Positions 45,321 through 54,024 of a DNA stretch of 64,000 bases are shown in pieces. Both the position numbers and the translations under genes were made by a program. The stretch comes from Nocardioides sp. HDW12B. GTDB lineage: Bacteria; Actinomycetota; Actinomycetes; Propionibacteriales; Nocardioidaceae. Under the pieces are notes generated by a model that was not told the DNA's origin, searched no databases, and saw nothing but the letters and a program-made list of their open reading frames with translations. How positions within the stretch are numbered: position 1 is the stretch's first letter; every line of letters begins with the position of its first letter. The stretch is taken from assembly GCF_011299595.1 (NCBI RefSeq), contig NZ_CP049867.1:868001-932000 (forward strand). Direction: 5' to 3'.

Positions 45321-46778
45321 ATGGAGCCCTTCACCCACGCGGCCGCGGACGACGGATCCGCGTCGATCAGCGCCGGCGGTGACGCAGCCTCAGGAGCAGG
45401 TGTTGACGCGGACGCTGTGGCGGTCGCCGGCGCAGACGCCGGAGTGTGGCCGTTGGAGGGGCGGTGGCGTGGCTTCTCGTCGGTGGAGGTGCGGACTCAG
45501 CGGGTGCACCGCTTCACCGGGCGCCTGGTGGCCGCGGTGGCCGACGCGACTGCGGGTGGGGTCGATGGTGTCGCGGTGGGGTGTCTGAGTGCGGCGGAGG
45601 CGGGGGAGGCGGTGCTGGAGCTGGGCGAGGTGATGGCCCGGTTGAAGGGGCTGCAGCTCGCCCTGCTGGCCCGAGCCGACGAGCAGGACGTCAGCACGTG
45701 CGCTGACGGCGGTCCGGCGGCGGTGAACACCGCGGCGTGGTTGTCCCACCGCGGGCTGGTCGCGGGTCGGGTGGCGCGCGGTGAGGTGCGCCGGTGCCGG
45801 GAGCTGACCGGACAGTACGCCGCGACGGGGTCGGCGTTGTTGGCCGGTGACCTCGACGTCGCGCAGGCCGAGGTGATCGTGTCGTCGTTGAACCGGTTGC
45901 CGGGGGATCTGGAGGTCGAGGACCGGGTGCGGGCGGAGAAGGTGATGCTCGCCGAGGCGGCCCGGCTGGATGCGGAGCAGCTGCGGGTCGTGGGGCGGCG
46001 GTTGCTGGAGGTGATCGCACCCGAGGTGGCGGAGGAGGTCGAGGCGGCGCGGTTGGCGAAGGAGGAGGATGCGGCGGCGGCGCGGACGTGGTTGACGACG
46101 TGGGACGACGGTGAGGGCACCACGCACCTGAACGTGAAGCTGTCGACCCGTCATGCGGACATGTTGAGGGCGGCGTTGCACGCGATCGCGAACCCCGGCC
46201 TGGCCGATGCGATCTGCCGCACCGAGTCCTCGCCGTCGCCGAAGCCGGGGCCTCGGATCCTGGGCGAGGCGTTCTGCCGGCTGCTGGAGACCCTCGACGT
46301 CGACAGGGTCCCGCAGAACGGGGGGATGAGCGCGACGGTGGTGGTGACGATCCCGCTCGCGACGCTGCACGGTGGGCTGGAGGCGGCGACGTTGGACACC
46401 GGCACCCGGCTGAGTCCGGGTGAGGCACGGAGGATGGCGTGCGACGCCGGCCTGGTCCCGGTGGTGCTGGGTGGGCGCAGTGAGGTCCTCGACCACGGGC
46501 GGGCACGGCGGTTGTACTCCCGGTCGCAGCGGTTGGCGATGGCGGTGCGGCAGGACTTCCGCTGCGCTGCTGAGGGGTGTGATCGCCCGAGTGGCTGGTG
46601 CGATGCGCACCACTTGAGGCCCTGGTCGACCGGCGGCCGCACCGACCTGGCTGACGGGGTGCTGCTGTGCGGGCGGCACCACACCTTGGTCCATCACCCC
46701 GACTACACCGTGCGCCGAGGCTCCGGCTGGCGCCTGAGCATCGTCCGCACCCCACGCGACACCCCCCGACGCCAATAG
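45321..46778 (+). CDS. DUF222 / HNH endonuclease (13E12 family) protein
   Basis: This 485-residue protein has the DUF222 domain (about 50-340, including LARADEQDV and VNTAAWLSHRGLVAGRVARGEVRRC segments) and a full C-terminal HNH: RCAAEGCDRPSGWCDAHHLRPWSTGG... followed by CGRHHTLVHH. This is the common actinobacterial multicopy family. Unlike the one at 25085, I see no SOS box at its start. ATG 45321 was chosen; upstream codons are unlike the family. Confidence 0.88.
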   Translation: MEPFTHAAADDGSASISAGGDAASGAGVDADAVAVAGADAGVWPLEGRWRGFSSVEVRTQRVHRFTGRLVAAVADATAGGVDGVAVGCLSAAEAGEAVLELGEVMARLKGLQLALLARADEQDVSTCADGGPAAVNTAAWLSHRGLVAGRVARGEVRRCRELTGQYAATGSALLAGDLDVAQAEVIVSSLNRLPGDLEVEDRVRAEKVMLAEAARLDAEQLRVVGRRLLEVIAPEVAEEVEAARLAKEEDAAAARTWLTTWDDGEGTTHLNVKLSTRHADMLRAALHAIANPGLADAICRTESSPSPKPGPRILGEAFCRLLETLDVDRVPQNGGMSATVVVTIPLATLHGGLEAATLDTGTRLSPGEARRMACDAGLVPVVLGGRSEVLDHGRARRLYSRSQRLAMAVRQDFRCAAEGCDRPSGWCDAHHLRPWSTGGRTDLADGVLLCGRHHTLVHHPDYTVRRGSGWRLSIVRTPRDTPRRQ

Positions 46779-46822
46779 CGGCCGCCCCGAACATCGGAAC
46801 TCCCCGGGCGAAGCTTCTCAAC

Positions 46823-46894
46823 GGGCAGATCGAGAAGCACGCGCGGATGGCGGAGCACGCGCAGATGGCGGAGCACGCTCAGATCGAGAAGATC
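46823..46894 (+). repeat. 18-bp tandem repeat, about four units
   Basis: Units begin at 46823, 46841, 46859 and 46877 (for example GCGCAGATGGCGGAGCAC at 46859). The central two differ by one base and the outer two share CAGATCGAGAAG. It lies at the 3' end of the leftward membrane-protein gene. GCTTCTC (46813-46819) and GAGAAGC (46832-46838) form an inverted repeat across its edge, which may act as a terminator. Confidence 0.6.
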
Positions 46895-47121
46895 GCCACC
46901 GTGGGCAGAGCGATCGCCGCGGCGGCTATGACCAGGGTGACGGTGCCGAGCGACCGGCTGCGCACGTCCGTGCGGGACACGAGGCCCAGCACCACCGCCA
47001 GGGCGCCGACGAGGTAGGCGAGCGGGCTGAAGAAGTAGGTCGCCGCCAGCACGAGGCTGAGCACAGCCAGCCCCAGCGCCATCCTCCCCAGGACCCGGGG
47101 GTCGGGCTCCGACGTTCGCAC
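46879..47121 (-). CDS. Small two-TM DUF4190-like membrane protein
   Basis: This protein of about 80 residues has RMALGLAVLSLVLAATYFFSP and TVTLVIAAAAIALPTVAIF as TM helices around a VLGLVSRTD loop, a pattern seen in small DUF4190-type proteins. GTG 47121 follows GGGGAGC. The far longer frames upstream are repeat-derived. The role is unknown. Confidence 0.5.
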   Translation of the reverse strand: MRTSEPDPRVLGRMALGLAVLSLVLAATYFFSPLAYLVGALAVVLGLVSRTDVRSRSLGTVTLVIAAAAIALPTVAIFSI

Positions 47122-47216
47122 GCGCGCTCCCCTCGGGTCTCTGGCGCCCCGCGGTCGTGGGCGACGTCGTACGACGGTAGCGGCGAGTGGGACCCGGGGG
47201 TGCCGGAGGTCCAGTT

Positions 47217-47289
47217 CCGACGCCGACCCCACGGTCCGACGCCGACGCCACGGTTCCGACGCCACGGTCCCGACGCGGACCCCACGGGC
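47217..47289 (+). repeat. Degenerate GC-rich tandem repeat before the sigma-factor gene
   Basis: Units of about 19-20 bp built on CCGACGCCGACCCCACGGT start at 47217, 47236 and 47270, with a shortened unit at 47256. They sit in the region between the divergent small membrane protein and the sigma gene, which holds no other gene. Confidence 0.6.
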
Positions 47290-47378
47290 CCGGCATCGAT
47301 CCCGCGGCGTGGTCGGTGATGAGTTCTGACGTCCGCCGCCGTCTTACCTGTGACACCCCGAGACGGAAGGATGACGCG

Positions 47379-48461
47379 ATGACGGCGGACACGGTGATGG
47401 AGCAGATGGTGACGGAGGAGAGCGACGTGGGTGACCTGGGCGATCTGGGCGAGCTCGACGAGCCGGCGTTCTCGGCGCTGGCGGAGCGGCACCGCCGCGA
47501 GCTGCACGTGCACTGCTACCGCATGCTCGGCTCCTTCGAGGACGCCGAGGACACGGTGCAGGAGACGTTCCTCCGGGCCTGGCGGCGGCGGGAGACCTAC
47601 GAGGGGCGCTCGACGTTCCGCGCCTGGCTCTACCGGATCGCGACCAACGCCTGCCTCGACCTGCTCGCGCGGCGCCGGCCGGAGCCGGCGACCGGCGGGG
47701 AGGTGCCGTGGCTGCAGCCCTATCCCGACCGACTGCTCGACGAGCTCCCCGCGGCCGGGTCCGACGAGCCCGAGACGTCCGCCGTCGCCCAGGAGACGAT
47801 CGAGCTGGCCTACCTGGTCGCGGTGCAGCACCTGGCCCCGCGCCCGCGGGCCGCGCTGATCCTGCGCGACGTGATCGGCTGGCCGGCCAAGGACGTCGCC
47901 GAGCTGCTCGGCGACTCCGTCAACTCCGTCAACAGCGCGCTGCAGCGCGCCCGCGCAGGCATGCGGGAGCACCTGCCCGCCGAGCGGCAGGACTGGACGG
48001 GCGGCGACGGCGACGCCGCCACGCGCGACCTCGTACGGCGCTTCACCGAGGCCAGCGTGGCCACCGACATCACCACCCTCTCGAGCCTGCTGCGTGACGA
48101 CGTCCGCTGCTCGATGCCACCGACCCCCGGCCTCGACGTCGGCCGCGACGCGGTGGTGAGCTCCTGGCAGCAGGACGGCTTCACCGACCTCGGACGGATG
48201 CGGACCGTCTTCACGACTGTGAACCGCCAGCCGGCCGTGGCGGCGTACCTCTGGCGGGAGAAGGACGACGCCTACCTCCCGCTGACGATGGACGTGCTGC
48301 GCATCAGCGGTGGCCTGGTCACGGAGATCGTCATCTTCCACGCCGACCAGTTCCCGCGGCTCGGGCTGCCGGAGCGGCTGCCCGCCGAGACCCCCGCCGA
48401 CGCCCCTGCCGACGGTCCCGCCTACGGCCTCGCCGCCGACGTCACGGAGCAGCCGTCGTGA
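47379..48461 (+). CDS. ECF sigma factor with C-terminal SnoaL-like domain
   Basis: This 360-residue protein has sigma-70 region 2 (HRRELHVHCYRMLGSFEDAEDTVQETFLRAWRRRETYEG...), region 4 (LAPRPRAALILRDVIGWPAKDVAELLGDSVNSVNSALQRARAGM), then about 150 residues of SnoaL/NTF2-like domain. No anti-sigma gene is adjacent; in this class the tail itself controls activity. GGAAGG precedes ATG 47379. The stop overlaps the next gene (GTGA). Confidence 0.9.
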   Translation: MTADTVMEQMVTEESDVGDLGDLGELDEPAFSALAERHRRELHVHCYRMLGSFEDAEDTVQETFLRAWRRRETYEGRSTFRAWLYRIATNACLDLLARRRPEPATGGEVPWLQPYPDRLLDELPAAGSDEPETSAVAQETIELAYLVAVQHLAPRPRAALILRDVIGWPAKDVAELLGDSVNSVNSALQRARAGMREHLPAERQDWTGGDGDAATRDLVRRFTEASVATDITTLSSLLRDDVRCSMPPTPGLDVGRDAVVSSWQQDGFTDLGRMRTVFTTVNRQPAVAAYLWREKDDAYLPLTMDVLRISGGLVTEIVIFHADQFPRLGLPERLPAETPADAPADGPAYGLAADVTEQPS

Positions 48462-48898
48462 GCGGGCGCCGGACGCGCGGCGTGGTCGTCACCGGCCTGC
48501 TCGCTACGGTCGTCGCGGCGGCCCTCACCGCTGCCTGCGCGGCGCTGGCCCGGACTCTCGGGGTCGACTTCGAGGTCGTCGAGGGCGAGCCGATCCCGGT
48601 GTCGGGCATCGCTTTCGTCACCGGGGTGTTCTCCGTCGCGGGCGTCGGCATCGCCGCGGCCCTTCACCGCTGGAGCGCCCGCCCCGCGGAGCGGTTCCTC
48701 TCGGTGACCCTGTCGTTGACGGCCGTCTCGCTGGTGCCTCCGCTGCTCTCCGGGGCCGCGGTGTCCACCGTGGTCACCCTCGTCGGGCTGCACCTCGTCG
48801 CCGCAGCCGTGATGATCCCCGCGCTGGCCCGCCGCCTGCGCGGCTTCGCCGCGACCAGCGACGAGCCGGAGCCTCGTCCGCTCCAGCGGCAGCGCTGA
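48458..48898 (+). CDS. DUF6069-like four-TM membrane protein, sigma-factor partner
   Basis: This 146-residue protein has four TM helices with short loops (TGLLATVVAAALTAACAAL first, LVGLHLVAAAVMIPALA last). It is translationally coupled to the sigma factor by GTGA overlap, so it is likely a target or modulator of it. No enzymatic motif is present. Its 3' end overlaps the convergent gene by about 125 bp. Confidence 0.72.
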   Translation: MSGRRTRGVVVTGLLATVVAAALTAACAALARTLGVDFEVVEGEPIPVSGIAFVTGVFSVAGVGIAAALHRWSARPAERFLSVTLSLTAVSLVPPLLSGAAVSTVVTLVGLHLVAAAVMIPALARRLRGFAATSDEPEPRPLQRQR

Positions 48899-49556
48899 CG
48901 TCGCCCTCGCGTGCCCGCCGGCGGCCGGCCGCCCCGCCGACTCCGGCCGCCAGCAAGCACGCACCGGCGCCGACGGTGAGCACGCCGGAGACGGCCTCCC
49001 ACCACGGTCGGGCCTCGGACGAGCCGTTGGCGTAGGTGAGGGCGGCGACGAGCGGGCTCGCGAGGAGCAGCAGGACGCACGCGGCTCGCGCCCACCCGCG
49101 GGCGCCGAGGCCGAAGCGTACGAGCAGGGCGGGAGGCCACAGGAGCCACAGGTACACGGCGAGGGCCGCGGTCACCGGACGCACGACGTCACCGCTCGTC
49201 CCGGAGAGCAGCGTGGCGACGCCGACGGCACTCTGGGCGAGGACCGCGCCGGTCAGCACGACACGGGCGACCCGACCGGGGCGGCGGCCGGTGGTGGCCC
49301 AGGGCAGCAGGGCGAAGGCCACCGCGAGCACGAGCAGGGAGACGCCGGCCAGCTCGGCGGCGGACCCCACGGGCTCCCAGCCGGTGGTCGGGGCCAGGAA
49401 GTCGAAGCGGTGGTCCTGCCGGGCGAGGCACGCGCGGCTGTCCCCGGCGCCCCACGCGCACGCCTCGGCCCACCGCTGCCACGAGGCGGCGGCCATCAGC
49501 CCACCGGCCGCGACCAGCAGCAGACCTGACCCGATCCTCGGAACCTGCAGCGCCAT
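48774..49556 (-). CDS. Multi-TM membrane protein, function unknown
   Basis: This 260-residue protein has six predicted TM helices (SGLLLVAAGGLMAAASW first), an extracellular loop with two cysteines, and a basic C-terminal tail of some 50 residues that overlaps the DUF6069 gene. The overlapping tail is low-complexity, so the true end could be further upstream if a start or stop was misread. ATG 49556 was chosen at the first hydrophobic helix. Confidence 0.55.
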   Translation of the reverse strand: MALQVPRIGSGLLLVAAGGLMAAASWQRWAEACAWGAGDSRACLARQDHRFDFLAPTTGWEPVGSAAELAGVSLLVLAVAFALLPWATTGRRPGRVARVVLTGAVLAQSAVGVATLLSGTSGDVVRPVTAALAVYLWLLWPPALLVRFGLGARGWARAACVLLLLASPLVAALTYANGSSEARPWWEAVSGVLTVGAGACLLAAGVGGAAGRRRAREGDVSAAAGADEAPARRWSRRSRAGGGPARGSSRLRRRGAARRG

Positions 49557-49724
49557 GACTCCCCGTCCTCCGCGTCCCAGTGTGCGACGCCCGGGCAAGG
49601 TCGGAAGCCCGACAGGGAGCGCCTGGCGGCTCCCGGCGGAACCTGTCAGCTCTCGGGCGGGTGTCCGAATCCCCCCGGGGTGTCGGGCCGGGCGACGCCG
49701 ACGCGCGGTGGGATGCTGGGCGGC

Positions 49725-50780
49725 ATGTCGCGAGCGCTTCCCCCTGCCCGTACGCCCCAAACGTCCGCCCCCGCCCGGTCCCGCCGTACGGCGACCGCCG
49801 CGGTCCTGCTGCTGACGGCGAGCCTCGCGCTGGCCGGGTGCGGTGGTGAGGACGAGCCCGAGGAGGCGTCGCCCGAGGCGGCCGCCGTCGAGGGGGAGAC
49901 CGTCCTCGAGTCCGGCCCGGTGCTCAACCCGCTGAACGGGCTCGAGCTCGAGGCGCAGCCCGCGCGGCCCGTCCTGACGGTCAAGATGGACAACAGCTCG
50001 GCCAGCGCCCCGCAGGTCGGGCTGAGCAAGGCCGACCTCGTGACCGAGGAGCTCGTCGAGGGCGGCATCACCCGGCTCGCGGTCTCCTACTACTCCGCCA
50101 TTCCCGAGAACGTCGGACCGGTCCGCTCCATGCGCGCCACCGACATCGGGATCGTGCAGCCGCTCAAGTCGACCCTGGTCACCAGCGGAGGGGCCGCGGT
50201 CACCGCGGACCGCATCGGCGAGGCGGGCATCCGGGTCATCAACGAGAGCGGCACCGGCTTCTACCGCGACGAGAGCCGCAGCGCGCCGTACAACCTGTTC
50301 AACACGCTGACCGAGGTGGCCGACAAGCTCAAGCCGGTCGACCCGCCGGAGCCCTACCTGCCGTTCAGCGACGAGGGCGACCTCCCGGCCGGCAAGCCCG
50401 CGAAGGGCCTGAGCGCGGTCTTCTCGCAGGGGCACACGACGTCGTTCACGTTCGGCGACGGGGTGTGGACCAACACCAACAGCTTCGCCGCCGACGGCGA
50501 CACCTTCGAGCCCGAGACGGTGCTGGTGCTGCGGGTCCAGGTCGGCGACGCCGGCTACACCGACCCCGCCGGCTACCCCGTCCCGGAGACCAAGTTCACC
50601 GGCACCGGTGCGGCGCAGATCTTCCACGACGGCGAGGTGGTCACCGGCCGCTGGGTCAAGGACGGCCTCGACGACACCATCGCGCTGGAGGTGGGCGGCA
50701 AGGAGGTCTCGCTGCCCGCCGGCAAGGTGTGGATGGAGCTGGTGCCGGCCCAGGGCGGGTCGGTGCAGGTCCAGCGCTGA
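49725..50780 (+). CDS. DUF3048 (YerB-like) lipoprotein
   Basis: This 351-residue protein has a lipobox LALAGC near residue 39, then the DUF3048 core: NPLNGLE, RPVLTVKMDNSSASAPQVGLSKADLVTEELVEGGITRL, and S.IP.NVGPVRSMRATDI. The fold is known from YerB; its function remains unclear (cell-envelope related). ATG 49725 is preferred to ATG 49713 because the signal peptide follows. It is convergent with tetR. Confidence 0.88.
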   Translation: MSRALPPARTPQTSAPARSRRTATAAVLLLTASLALAGCGGEDEPEEASPEAAAVEGETVLESGPVLNPLNGLELEAQPARPVLTVKMDNSSASAPQVGLSKADLVTEELVEGGITRLAVSYYSAIPENVGPVRSMRATDIGIVQPLKSTLVTSGGAAVTADRIGEAGIRVINESGTGFYRDESRSAPYNLFNTLTEVADKLKPVDPPEPYLPFSDEGDLPAGKPAKGLSAVFSQGHTTSFTFGDGVWTNTNSFAADGDTFEPETVLVLRVQVGDAGYTDPAGYPVPETKFTGTGAAQIFHDGEVVTGRWVKDGLDDTIALEVGGKEVSLPAGKVWMELVPAQGGSVQVQR

Positions 50781-50814
50781 GGCGTACGCCGAGCCCGCGG
50801 GGCCGGCGCCGCCC

Positions 50815-51408
50815 TCAGTCGTCGAGCAGGGACCGGATCCCAGCCAGCACCAGGACCACGGCGCCCTCGGCGTCGTCGGCCGCCTGCTGGGGGTCGGGGG
50901 CCTGGGCGACGGCCGAGGCCGTGGCCGACATGGCCCCGAAGAACAGCCGGGTGAACGCGGCCAGCTGGGACTCGGGGAGGTCGTAGGGAGAGAGCAGCCC
51001 GCCCACGATGTCCTGCACGAGCCCGTAGGTGCTGCGCTCCTCCTGCTCGCGGAACCGCTCGTAGCCGAGCACGACCGGGCCCTCCAGGATCACGATGCGG
51101 CGGTACTCCTCACCCTGGGCGACCGTCAGGAACTCGCGCAGCCCCACGAGGGCGCGCTCCCAGGGATCGGCGACGTCGGCGATGCGGGCGCGGATCCGCT
51201 CCCGGGCGTCGTCCTCGACGGTGGCCAGCACCTCGCCGTACAGGTCCTGCTTGCCGCGGAAGTGGTGGTAGAGCGCGCCCTTCGTAACGTCCGCGCCGGC
51301 CACGATCTCCTCGAGGCTGGTGGCGGCGAAACCCTGGCGCGCGAAGAGGTCACGCGCCACCGAGACCAGGGCGCGCTTGGTGTGGGCGCGGCGCGCGCGA
51401 ACCGTCAT
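50815..51408 (-). CDS. TetR-family repressor
   Basis: This 197-residue protein has an N-terminal HTH (TKRALVSVARDLFARQGFAATSLEEIVAGADVTKGALYHHFRGK) and a helical ligand-binding domain. It shares a divergent control region with a 51-aa gene that contains a perfect 14-bp palindrome at 51504-51517. It probably represses itself and that gene. ATG 51408 is chosen over an extension that runs through the operator. Confidence 0.9.
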   Translation of the reverse strand: MTVRARRAHTKRALVSVARDLFARQGFAATSLEEIVAGADVTKGALYHHFRGKQDLYGEVLATVEDDARERIRARIADVADPWERALVGLREFLTVAQGEEYRRIVILEGPVVLGYERFREQEERSTYGLVQDIVGGLLSPYDLPESQLAAFTRLFFGAMSATASAVAQAPDPQQAADDAEGAVVLVLAGIRSLLDD

Positions 51409-51503
51409 CGCCCGAGCATAGGCGCCGGCGCCGGTGGGGGAGCGACCGTCGTCACAGGGCCTGTGCGCGGGATCACCGCACGGATCCCTCCGGTTCCGTA
51501 CTG

Positions 51504-51517
51504 ACGGTACGTACCGT
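51504..51517. promoter_or_regulatory. TetR operator palindrome
   Basis: ACGGTACGTACCGT is a perfect 14-bp inverted repeat located between the divergent tetR and small-protein genes. Spacing to both starts is compatible with repression of both. Confidence 0.7.
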
Positions 51518-51573
51518 GGGTATGTATCCACCGGTGGGGCCGAACGGCCCCGGCGAGAGACAAGGAGACTGCG

Positions 51574-51729
51574 ATGACCGAGCAGAAGAACGCTCAGCAG
51601 TTCGCCGACCGGCTGCGCACGGCCCTCGGCAAGCAGAGCCGACGCCGAGCCGGCGACCTGCGTCGTCGGACCGGCAGCAGCACCCGCAGCTTCGCGGACC
51701 GCCTGCGCAGCTCGCTCGACGTGCGCTGA
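51574..51729 (+). CDS. 51-residue basic protein under TetR control
   Basis: This short gene begins MTEQKNAQQFADRLR and ends SLDVR, with a twice-used FADRLR motif (residues 10-15 and 40-45) around an arginine-rich middle. AAGGAG (51562-51567) lies seven bases before the ATG. It is the only gene facing TetR across the palindrome. No known family was recognised; a peptide, adaptor or membrane-peripheral role is possible. Confidence 0.6.
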   Translation: MTEQKNAQQFADRLRTALGKQSRRRAGDLRRRTGSSTRSFADRLRSSLDVR

Positions 51730-51919
51730 CCCGCACCACCTGATCCACCGGGCCCCGGCCGGTCGCCGCTCACGGCGCCGGGCCGCCTCCCTCGGCCTGC
51801 GCGTCCCTCCCTCCCAGGAGTGGCCGCCGTCGGGGTCCGGTCACGGGACCGACGCGGTCCTACCGATGGGTACCGGCTCGGGGTCCCGTCGGACCCGCCG
51901 GGCGTGAAACGATGCGGCC

Positions 51920-53311
51920 ATGGCAGCCGCGCCCAGCATCTCGTACTCGATCACCGTCCGCCTCGAGGTCCCCGCCGGAGGCTCGGCGATCAGCCACCTC
52001 ACCTCCTGCGTCGAGGAGACCGGCGGCATCGTGACCGCCCTGGACGTCAGCGCCTCGGGCACCGACCGCCTCCAGATCGACGTGACCTGCGCGGCCAGCG
52101 ACACCGACCACTCCAAGCGCATCGTGCAGCGCCTCGGCGAGCTCGACGGCGTCACCGTCGGCAAGGTCTCCGACCGCACCTTCCTCATGCACCTCGGCGG
52201 CACGATCGAGATGGCCTCGAAGCACCCGATCCGCAACCGTGACGACCTGTCGATGGTCTACACCCCCGGCGTCGCCCGGGTCTGCGAGGCGATCGCGGAG
52301 AACCCCGACGACGCGCGCCGCCTGACCGTGAAGCGCAACTCTGTCGCCGTCGTCACCGACGGCTCCGCCGTCCTCGGGCTGGGCAACATCGGGCCCGCCG
52401 CCGCGCTGCCGGTCATGGAGGGCAAGGCGGCGCTGTTCAAGCGCTTCGGCGGCATCGACGCCTGGCCGCTGTGCCTCGATACCCAGGACTCCGACGCGAT
52501 CGTCGAGATCGTGCGCGCCATCTCGCCGGGCTTCGCGGGCATCAACCTCGAGGACATCTCCGCCCCGCGCTGCTTCGAGATCGAGGCACGGCTGCGCGAG
52601 CTGCTCGACATCCCGGTGTTCCACGACGACCAGCACGGTACGGCGATCGTGGTGCTGGCCTCGCTGCGCAACGCGCTGAGGGTGGTCGGCAAGGAGCTCA
52701 GCGACGTCCGCGTCGTGATGTCGGGCGCCGGCGCCGCCGGCCAGGCGATCCTGCGGCTGCTGCTGGCGGCCGGCGCCTCCGACGTCGTGGTCGCCGACAT
52801 CGAGGGCGTGGTGCACGAGGGCCGCGAGGACCTGCACGACTCGCTGCGCTGGCTGGCGGAGGCGACCAACCCCGAGGGCCTGACCGGCACGCTGGCCGAG
52901 GCGCTGTCGGGCGCCGACGTGTTCATCGGCGTCTCGGCGCCGAACATCCTCACCGGCGAGGACGTGGCCTCCATGGCGGACAAGAGCATCGTCTTCGCGC
53001 TCGCCAACCCGGTGCCCGAGATCGACCCGGGCATCGCCCGCGAGCACGCCGCGGTCGTGGCGACCGGCCGCTCGGACTACCCGAACCAGATCAACAACGT
53101 GCTGGCCTTCCCCGGGGTCTTCCGCGGCCTGCTCGACTCGCACGCGCGCACCATCGACACCGAGCTGCTGCTGGCCGCGGCCAAGGCGATCTCGGACGCG
53201 GTGCACCCCGACGAGCGCAACGCGAACTACATCATCCCCAGCGTCTTCCACAACGAGGTCCACCAGTCGGTGGCCGCCGCGGTGCGCGCCGCCGCCGGGG
53301 CCGAGCGATGA
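51920..53311 (+). CDS. NAD(P)-dependent malic enzyme with N-terminal ACT domain
   Basis: This 463-residue protein oxidatively decarboxylates malate to pyruvate. An ACT-like regulatory domain fills the first 80 residues (SITVRLEVPAGGSAISHLTSCVEE...). The malic enzyme core carries YTPGVARVC, DGSAVLGLGNIGP, GGIDAWP, NLEDISAPRCFEIE and HDDQHGTAI, with a Rossmann motif GAGAAGQAI. The ACT domain suggests amino-acid or small-ligand control. ATG 51920. Confidence 0.93.
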   Translation: MAAAPSISYSITVRLEVPAGGSAISHLTSCVEETGGIVTALDVSASGTDRLQIDVTCAASDTDHSKRIVQRLGELDGVTVGKVSDRTFLMHLGGTIEMASKHPIRNRDDLSMVYTPGVARVCEAIAENPDDARRLTVKRNSVAVVTDGSAVLGLGNIGPAAALPVMEGKAALFKRFGGIDAWPLCLDTQDSDAIVEIVRAISPGFAGINLEDISAPRCFEIEARLRELLDIPVFHDDQHGTAIVVLASLRNALRVVGKELSDVRVVMSGAGAAGQAILRLLLAAGASDVVVADIEGVVHEGREDLHDSLRWLAEATNPEGLTGTLAEALSGADVFIGVSAPNILTGEDVASMADKSIVFALANPVPEIDPGIAREHAAVVATGRSDYPNQINNVLAFPGVFRGLLDSHARTIDTELLLAAAKAISDAVHPDERNANYIIPSVFHNEVHQSVAAAVRAAAGAER

Positions 53312-53333
53312 CGACGGCGGGCCGGCCTCCGGC

Positions 53334-53942
53334 ATGACCGGCGGGGTGGGGGAGCCCGGGCCGGCCGGCGGGGCCGACCCCGGCCCGCTGCTGGGGAAGG
53401 GCCGTCTGCTCGTGGCGACCCCCCAGCTCCTCGACCCCCACTTCGACCACACCGTGGTCCTGCTGCTCGACCACGACGACGAGGGCAGCCTCGGGGTGGT
53501 GCTCAACCGACCCACCGGGGTCGGCGTCTCGACCGTGCTCGACGAGTGGTCCGAGCAGGTGGACGGCCCGCCCGTGCTGTTCGAGGGGGGGCCGGTCAGC
53601 CCCGACGCGGCCCTGGCCCTCGCGGCGCTGGCCGGGGACGGTCCGGCCGACCCGGTCGGGTTCCGCCGGCTCTTCGGCAGCACCGGCGTCATGGACCTCG
53701 ACACGCCGCGCGAGCTGCTCGACCCGCGGGTGGTGCGGCTGCGGATCTTCGCCGGGTACGCCGGCTGGGGCAGCGGCCAGCTCCTCGCCGAGGTCGAGGA
53801 GGGGTCCTGGCACGTCGTGGACTCCAGTCCGGGCGACCCGTTCTGCCCGCACCCGGACAAGCTCTGGGCCGAGGTGCTGCGCCGGCAGCCCGGCTCGCTC
53901 GCGTGGGCCTCCACGCGGCCCTCCGACCCGACCCTCAACTAG
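53334..53942 (+). CDS. YqgE/AlgH family protein
   Basis: This 202-residue protein has the family blocks GRLLVATPQLLDPHFDHTVVLLLDHD, GVVLNRPTGV, LFEGGPVSPDAALAL and LRIFAGYAGWGSGQLLAEVEEGSW. It is a widespread protein of unknown biochemical role. It lies 22 bases after the malic enzyme gene, so it may share its transcript. Confidence 0.92.
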   Translation: MTGGVGEPGPAGGADPGPLLGKGRLLVATPQLLDPHFDHTVVLLLDHDDEGSLGVVLNRPTGVGVSTVLDEWSEQVDGPPVLFEGGPVSPDAALALAALAGDGPADPVGFRRLFGSTGVMDLDTPRELLDPRVVRLRIFAGYAGWGSGQLLAEVEEGSWHVVDSSPGDPFCPHPDKLWAEVLRRQPGSLAWASTRPSDPTLN

Positions 53943-54024
53943 TCCGGCGACACGCCCGGGACCTGGTCGGTGTCCGCCCGCCGGTGCGTCACCGGGGCCG
54001 GTCGGCGACGTATGCTCGGTGGCT

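Noticed and set aside
47328-47355. A leftward TGTCACA-N17-CGTC resembling an ECF41-type promoter before the sigma gene
   Set aside because: The spacer is one base longer than the reported form, it points away from the sigma gene, and the sigma class is not certain.
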